Source of the DNA: Porogramme epimiltina
Lineage: Eukaryota; Basidiomycota; Agaricomycetes; Polyporales; Polyporaceae
Reading direction: 5' to 3'
DNA: 64,000 nucleotides
NCBI GenBank assembly: GCA_900155495.1
Contig: FTLJ01000010.1
Location: forward strand, 1-64,000
In this document: one piece after another, positions 59,064-64,000 of the stretch
Numbering within the stretch: the stretch's first letter is position 1
Layout of the letters: each line of letters starts with the position of its first letter
Notes under the pieces: model-generated
The model's input: the letters and a program-made list of their open reading frames with translations, nothing else
Database searches by the model: none
What the model was told of the DNA's origin: nothing
Made by a program: the position numbers and the translations under genes

Positions 59064-60884
59064 CAGCGTCTGCCGCCGCCACTCGCTTCATGCGGCATAG
59101 CACGTTCGACAGCTATCCCATGGAGCTTGGTGGTGAGGAAGGTCATGATAATGCGAGTACGGGCTGTGGCTAGCATAGAATAAAGCCCGAGGCCTCCGAG
59201 TCGTCCGGAGAAAATGATATTTGATAACACGTGATTTGATGATAGGATGAAAAAGGCAACGGAGACGCCCAACAATCGGACGACATCAGCGAGTGCGGCT
59301 CTCGCAACGCTTGTGCCGCCGGCCCGCCTCCGCCAGTCTTCACGTCTATGATAAGCCCTGGATACTCCCACTCGCCCTCACCTCTGGTGCCAATGGATGC
59401 ACACACCGAACATGCTCTGCTCTCCGCTCTACCTATACCGCCAACACCTCGACTCCTCTCGTCGCTAAGCCAGGTCCACTAGTCCCTACGGCAACAATAC
59501 CAGCCCCCCACGGCCTTTACCCCTTCCCGATCTTCACAACGCCAGCCCGATGCGTTGCAGCTTCTTCTTGACTGCACGTAGCTTCACGCGTCCAGCTCCA
59601 CTACGTGGACCTCCACACAGGTGCGTCCCGTTTCATACTCCTCTTTTTCAACCATTGACGTCTATACGCGTACTATAGCAGACCTTCAAGGATGCTCTCT
59701 GATACCCCATGGTCTCTGAATCCATCGAATCTGGCTTGTGCAAAAGTCCACGTGCGTCGTACTGATCCTTTCTCTCCTCTCCTCACGCCAACGCGTCCCC
59801 CTCATTCCCCCATAGGCTCCCTCTACAACTCTATCTCACACACCTCAACTGTGAGCTTCGTGCATCTGGCGTGCTGCCTGTACCTGGGTGGGTGTGAGGT
59901 ACTTGAGGGCCCCTATTGCGCCTAGCGCGCTCGCCTGCCGGCCCAAATCAACGCGCTCAATGATGCTCCGGGCCCCTGCGTAGGCTCACGGGAAACATGT
60001 TGTTCCCCCGTGCGGGTATGGATGTGTACGTCCTCCACCCATCCCGTTTTCCGTTGTATCTGTTCTTCGGTGCCAATATGCATGCCCATTCAGACGATTG
60101 GAGCTCCCTCTCTCTTCGACGTAGCGTTGGCATCCGCAACGTCCCTCAGAACCACATGCCCATCTCCACCCTCCCCGCCTCATTTTCCAACACACCCACG
60201 CTGAAACACACAAGGAAAATGGCACCTTTGCGGTGGCTCTGTTCGTGCTGGAGGCCTCGTCCCCTTCGCAGTTCGACACCGAGTCGCGCGCTGCATCTCT
60301 ATCCTCCCCGTCTTTGATGTTTGACGTTGGTCGCACGAAAGAGAAGAAGAAACTTTGAGCGGAGGTGGATACACGTGGCATGCTCGGAGCCCGCCGGCTC
60401 GTAGTGGACGCTACGTCGCGTGGACAAGTCCATAGCAAGGACCAGCAAGACGAAGATTCAAGACGGATGAAGGACCTTTGTATCTCACTTTCAAGTCCCG
60501 TGTCAGCCCACCCGCTCTCCTCCGCGCGTCCCCGAATGGTCCCCCACACACGCTCACCCGCGCACGACACGTCCTGTGCGCATCATCGTCCAAGCTCCGC
60601 CTCCGACTCCACCGCATACGCGCATTCGGGCGCATACAGCGCGTTCTAGAACATACCCACCTCATCAGAACTGTTGGTTCTTCTGCGTCGCGTCCCCGCC
60701 TCCGTGAACGACGTTTCTTCCTCGCGCGGCTGCACGGTGCCCGAGCCCTGTGAACGTGCGCGCTCGCTGAATCCACAACCACCTCAAATCCGCCGTCATC
60801 GGACTTCCGCACCCCGCCCGAAGGCTACCCTCCCAGCACGCCACGCAATGTGCCCATCCAATCCAGACGGGACCGAGAATGGGA
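59064..60884. other. Intergenic or decayed sequence
   Basis: About 1.8 kb. Several Pro/Ser-rich open frames on both strands (for example 59293-59571) look like remnants or compositional artefacts; none is supportable as a gene. Confidence 0.35.
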
Positions 60885-61076
60885 CGACGGTGAGTACCTT
60901 CGAGACCCATCACGCTCGTCTCTATCGCTCATCTTTTCTTCAGCTCGTAGATCGCCCATGCCTCGGAGTACTACCCCCGGACTCCTATGTATACCCCCTC
61001 TCTGCTCCTTGCTTTCCGCATTGCTAGACATTGCTACCTAGTCACTCTTTTCCTCTCCAACTCGATCTCGGTCGCC

Positions 61077-63086
61077 ATGTCCGCCGCAATCCCGCAGGTC
61101 GAACTTAGCCTATCCGTCTCCCGTCCTGCGTCAACTTCCGTGTCCTTGATCGCCTACGCCTCCCATGCGACCTTCATTCGTATCTGCGCTGCGTTGTTAT
61201 TTTCACCACAAGCACCAACCAAGCGTTCCCGGCACTCTCGCATCCTCATTGCACTTCGTTTCGCTACTTCCGCTTGCGCTGCTGTTGCACTACGAGTCCA
61301 TCCGCCACGCTTTACCCCTTCCGCGAGGCCGCCTACGTCGCTCCATGCCCGCCTACACGAAGGCCTGCTCTCGTTCGCTCTGCCTTCCGTGCTTCTGGCA
61401 CTGTACCGGAGGCAGATGCGGGAGCAAACGTCGACCCCGGTGCAAAAGAGGAGGATTGATACCGCGTAGAAGATCATGGCATGGCCATTATTCGTGGACA
61501 GACTCGCAAGGTCAGCTCGGTAAGTGTACGCTAGATACGACAGTTTTCATGCAACGCTGATGCGTGTCTCGTCTTGCGCATCTAAGAGCTACAGATGGCC
61601 ATGGACAATCGCATTACTCCCGTTAGGGCGTTGGAGGAACATGCGCGGGGCCAGCGCAAGAGCAAGATGGTCGAGGTATGACTGTTTCTCCGCGCTCCCG
61701 CCGGGCTATTCAGTTCACTCATTGTCTTCTTGCGCGAGCAGACGTCCTCCCCTCGGCTTGCCCGCAAAACAGCCAGATCGAGACACGCAACTCCAAGATT
61801 GCATACCTCAGAGCCCAGTCTCTCGACACCCGCCGGGGCGCGAAACGGGACATCACGGCAGCCCTGGCGTCCGCTGCGAGGCACGGCGCAGAAACCGCTG
61901 CCCACGAAGAGGGCAAGAACCGTTATGCGACAGAGATTGAACGCGGAATACTACAAATCAGGCTCGCGCGCACGGCCCGCGAGGTGTACAGGCTCACTTC
62001 GGGCGCAAGCGTTGCGCGCGTTCAATCTCCAAGCGGGAGCGGGAGCACCGACATTGTCGCATGCGGATTAACGCCCGCGGCGATGACGTCACCGCCCACC
62101 CGGCCTCAGTCTACTCGCCAGCGTCGCCCCTCCCCCTGTCCGTTCGGAAGCCCATGTCTCCGCTTTCCACACCATCTCGTCCGCAGCTCGCGCGCGGAGC
62201 TTCCCTCAAATTGGCTACATCAGCCTTGTTCCCCGTCAGCTGCGAACGTCGGCCAGCACCCGCAGTCGACGGCGCCGCAGCCGCTCGCCCACGCGGTGTC
62301 TACCCTTCTGCCGCCTACAACAGGAGGAGCGCTCTTAGGAGATACAGAGATCTTCTATGACGTGCGGGCACGGTCGCCTGCACCTCCAGACGCCGGCGAC
62401 GACGCAGAGGACGAGCTCGAGGTGTTGCTGTGATCCCGCGGGGAGGAAGCCGGCACGCGTACCCTTGTCAAGGATGCTCCTGGTGCTTTGTGTCTTAGAG
62501 AAGTCGCAGATGGCGCTATTCTTCCTTCTTGGGCCGCGCGCAGGTACCGTCAGCCGCGGATAAGGACTCAGGAGAATGCTGCTCGGTCCAAATCGGCCAT
62601 TTCCACTAAGCGCCCAAGCGCCCGTCGGCTGGACGTCCGCAGCGAATACCAACTATCAACGCGCGTGCAGGCCTCGTCTTCCTTGCCCTCTACTCCTACT
62701 TTTTCACCTGTGCCTGCGCTCAATACCTAGGCCGCTCGCAACCCACGGACGCCTTCGCGCCCTCACGGTTCGACCACGGTCCACGGCGTACCCCTCTCCT
62801 CCCCCCTCCCCCGAAAGATCGATCGACCCTCTCTCAAGCTCCCAATTCTCCTTTCCCTGGACAACCGGAACCTGTTCGCGACTCACGCGCGGTCGGTTCT
62901 AGCCCACAAGTCCCGCCTCGGAGGACGAGTCGCGCCCGCATCCCCTCCCTCCCGCTTCCACCTCGCGCATTCCTCTGTAGACGACCTCGCGCTATTACGC
63001 CATCGTTCTCCCGTTCTTTTGTTGTGCACGCAGCTGGCTCGCGCGTCTACAATGCGTTTATTGCTGCTGCGAGGAAATGGACGTAG
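61077..63086 (+). pseudogene. Pseudogene copy of the second orphan TM/coiled-coil gene
   Basis: Diverged direct duplicate of 52783-54847, with homology beginning upstream at about 60885 (52590). Start (GTCGCCATG), TM region and splice sites correspond, as do the coil (QIETRNSKIAYL), the acidic block (DAGDDAEDELEVLL) and the C-terminus near 63080. Lesions: TAG at 61467-61469 where the parent has CGC, a 10-bp deletion before the first donor (about 61495-61515), a 1-bp deletion early in the third exon (about 61742-61782) and a TGA at 62431-62433 after DELEVLL. Not expected to make a full protein. Confidence 0.82.
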
Positions 63087-63489
63087 CGGAGCATGAGCTG
63101 CGCATGGGCGCTTCTTTACCTTTCAGCTTGGTCGGGAGTGAACTGTCCTCGAGCATAGTCCCCTTATCTCATTACCGTCGAAATATACCTCTCATATCAT
63201 TGTCACTGTCCGCTCCACCTGCATGATTCCTGATTGTCTCTATTGTGGGCGTCATTTGAGCTATGTCTTCGTAGTTTGGGGGCCCGGTATTTGCTGTCCG
63301 ATATCTGCGCACGTCTGGCCGAGATCGTCCTTCGTTCGTATCGCAAATCCACTGTTCATCCTACCACTTAATAGCATTGACCGGACACCTCCGCATTTGG
63401 GACATGAGCTGTACTCCCTGTGACGTCGAACTCAAGCAACTGTAGCAATCCTATGGGCGCGCTGCTTCGTCAGAGATGTTCCCCGTGGC
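63087..63489. other. Intergenic, no gene seen
   Basis: About 400 bp of 3' flank after the pseudogene. No signal recognised. Confidence 0.4.
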
Positions 63490-63710
63490 CTTGCGTCGAA
63501 CACAAGCCGCAGACAGCATAGTTGCACCATTCTCCGCTGTGGGCGGGGCGCAGTGCGACTTATATGGTTATGATGAAAGGGAAGGAAGCCGCCGTCTTGC
63601 TTGAGATGGCTACCTCCGTTGAGTGTGCGGCCCCCTCCCACTTGGATGCAAAGGCCAACCCATCAGCCCCCTTTGCGGCGAGCAAAAAAAACGGGTTATA
63701 TGCACCCAGA
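63490..63710 (+). pseudogene. Third fragment of the second orphan gene
   Basis: The frame reading GKEAAVLLEMATSVECAAPS, then LDAKANPSAPFAASK, aligns with GKEDAARSQTATSIERAGAC, then PKDAKTPLVRSASTP, in the last exon of the 52.8-kb gene. Only this approximately 70-residue stretch of the proline-rich region was recognised. Confidence 0.55.
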
Positions 63711-64000
63711 ATGACTTGTAAAGACTCCAGTGTGGATCTACGGTACATCATTGTTGTAAAGAATGAATGCGCGAGGGGAGTAAAGGGCAATCAAGAGAAA
63801 CCAAATCACGACCTGAATGACCGTCTGCGAGTGGAATTTCTGTACAGAGTCTTCCGCCTTCCGACCATCATGAGTACACATCTCGCAGGAGCTACCAGAT
63901 ACCAGGGCACTAAGTAGACTCAGGATCATCCACACCACCCCATCGTTTCATCAACTCCAACACCGCCTTCGCGTCTTCCTCCTCACGCCCCCACCGAGGC
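63711..64000. other. Window edge, no gene called
   Basis: The open frame from 63522 runs on to 63917, but its second half does not resemble the orphan family. The final 80 bp on the minus strand could be the end of a gene outside the window; not callable. Confidence 0.3.

Noticed and set aside
61077..62433. Intact paralog of the 52.8-kb gene
   Set aside because: TAG at 61467, a 10-bp deletion and a 1-bp deletion break the frame relative to the parent; the open stretches are pieces only.
1..64000. CRISPR arrays, rRNA or tRNA genes, LTR retrotransposons with matching ends
   Set aside because: No regular spacer-repeat array, no cloverleaf with A/B boxes and no LTR pair or reverse-transcriptase motif was recognised by eye. 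A tRNAscan and repeat search would be needed to exclude them fully.

Overview
The window is nuclear DNA from a filamentous basidiomycete, most likely an Agaricomycete (wood-decay, Polyporales-like). The evidence is many short introns (about 45-80 bp) with GTRNGT donors, CTRAY-type branch sites and YAG acceptors, together with families typical of mushroom genomes: a HET-domain protein, a FunK1 kinase, a DUF6533 seven-TM relic, an F-box protein and a microsomal P450. There are no operons, CRISPR arrays or recognisable tRNA/rRNA genes. Exon models below were built by hand from reading frame and splice-phase continuity; none is confirmed by transcripts.

Left part (1-25 kb, GC-rich, gene-dense on the right side). 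0.5-3.4 kb holds a doubtful Ser-rich ORF set and a decayed, internally repeated pseudogene. Then follow a HET protein (4404-6853,+), a large two-TM/coiled-coil/proline-rich orphan protein (8541-12370,+), a 535-bp run of N (12591-13125), a FunK1 kinase (13769-16911,+), a convergent P450 (17325-19529,-), a nucleolar circularly permuted GTPase of the Nug1/GNL3 type (20651-22760,+) and a DUF4246 protein (23272-25134,+). These are ordinary intact genes.

Middle part (25-52 kb, AT-richer and repeat-rich). A decayed FunK1 C-terminus lies at 26.4-27.0 kb (-). Three diverged direct repeat blocks follow: A (27.2-32.5 kb), B (37.1-41.7 kb) and C (42.8-47.9 kb). Each carries one intact eight-exon gene for the same seven-TM-like membrane protein (374, 379 and 383 aa), inside otherwise decayed sequence. 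Blocks A and C continue rightwards in the same order: a DUF6533 pseudogene on the minus strand, then minus-strand relics of the TM/coiled-coil orphan family. The A side has lost about 3.2 kb of the intervening DNA.

Right part (52-64 kb). A second orphan TM/coiled-coil/proline-rich gene (52783-54847,+) is followed by an F-box protein apparently fused to a WD40-like propeller (55915-58281,+). After these come a chimeric relic joining a DUF4246 fragment to a class III aminotransferase fragment (58707-59063), a decayed duplicate of the 52.8-kb gene (61077-63086) and a third small fragment of it (63.5-63.7 kb).

Taken together, conserved housekeeping genes (GTPase) sit beside fast-evolving accessory families (HET, FunK1, DUF6533/7TM, F-box, orphan coiled-coil proteins) that duplicate locally and decay. 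No single pathway links the genes. The most unusual content is the two orphan membrane-coiled-coil families with their pseudogenes, and the 7TM array whose promoters share a conserved element.
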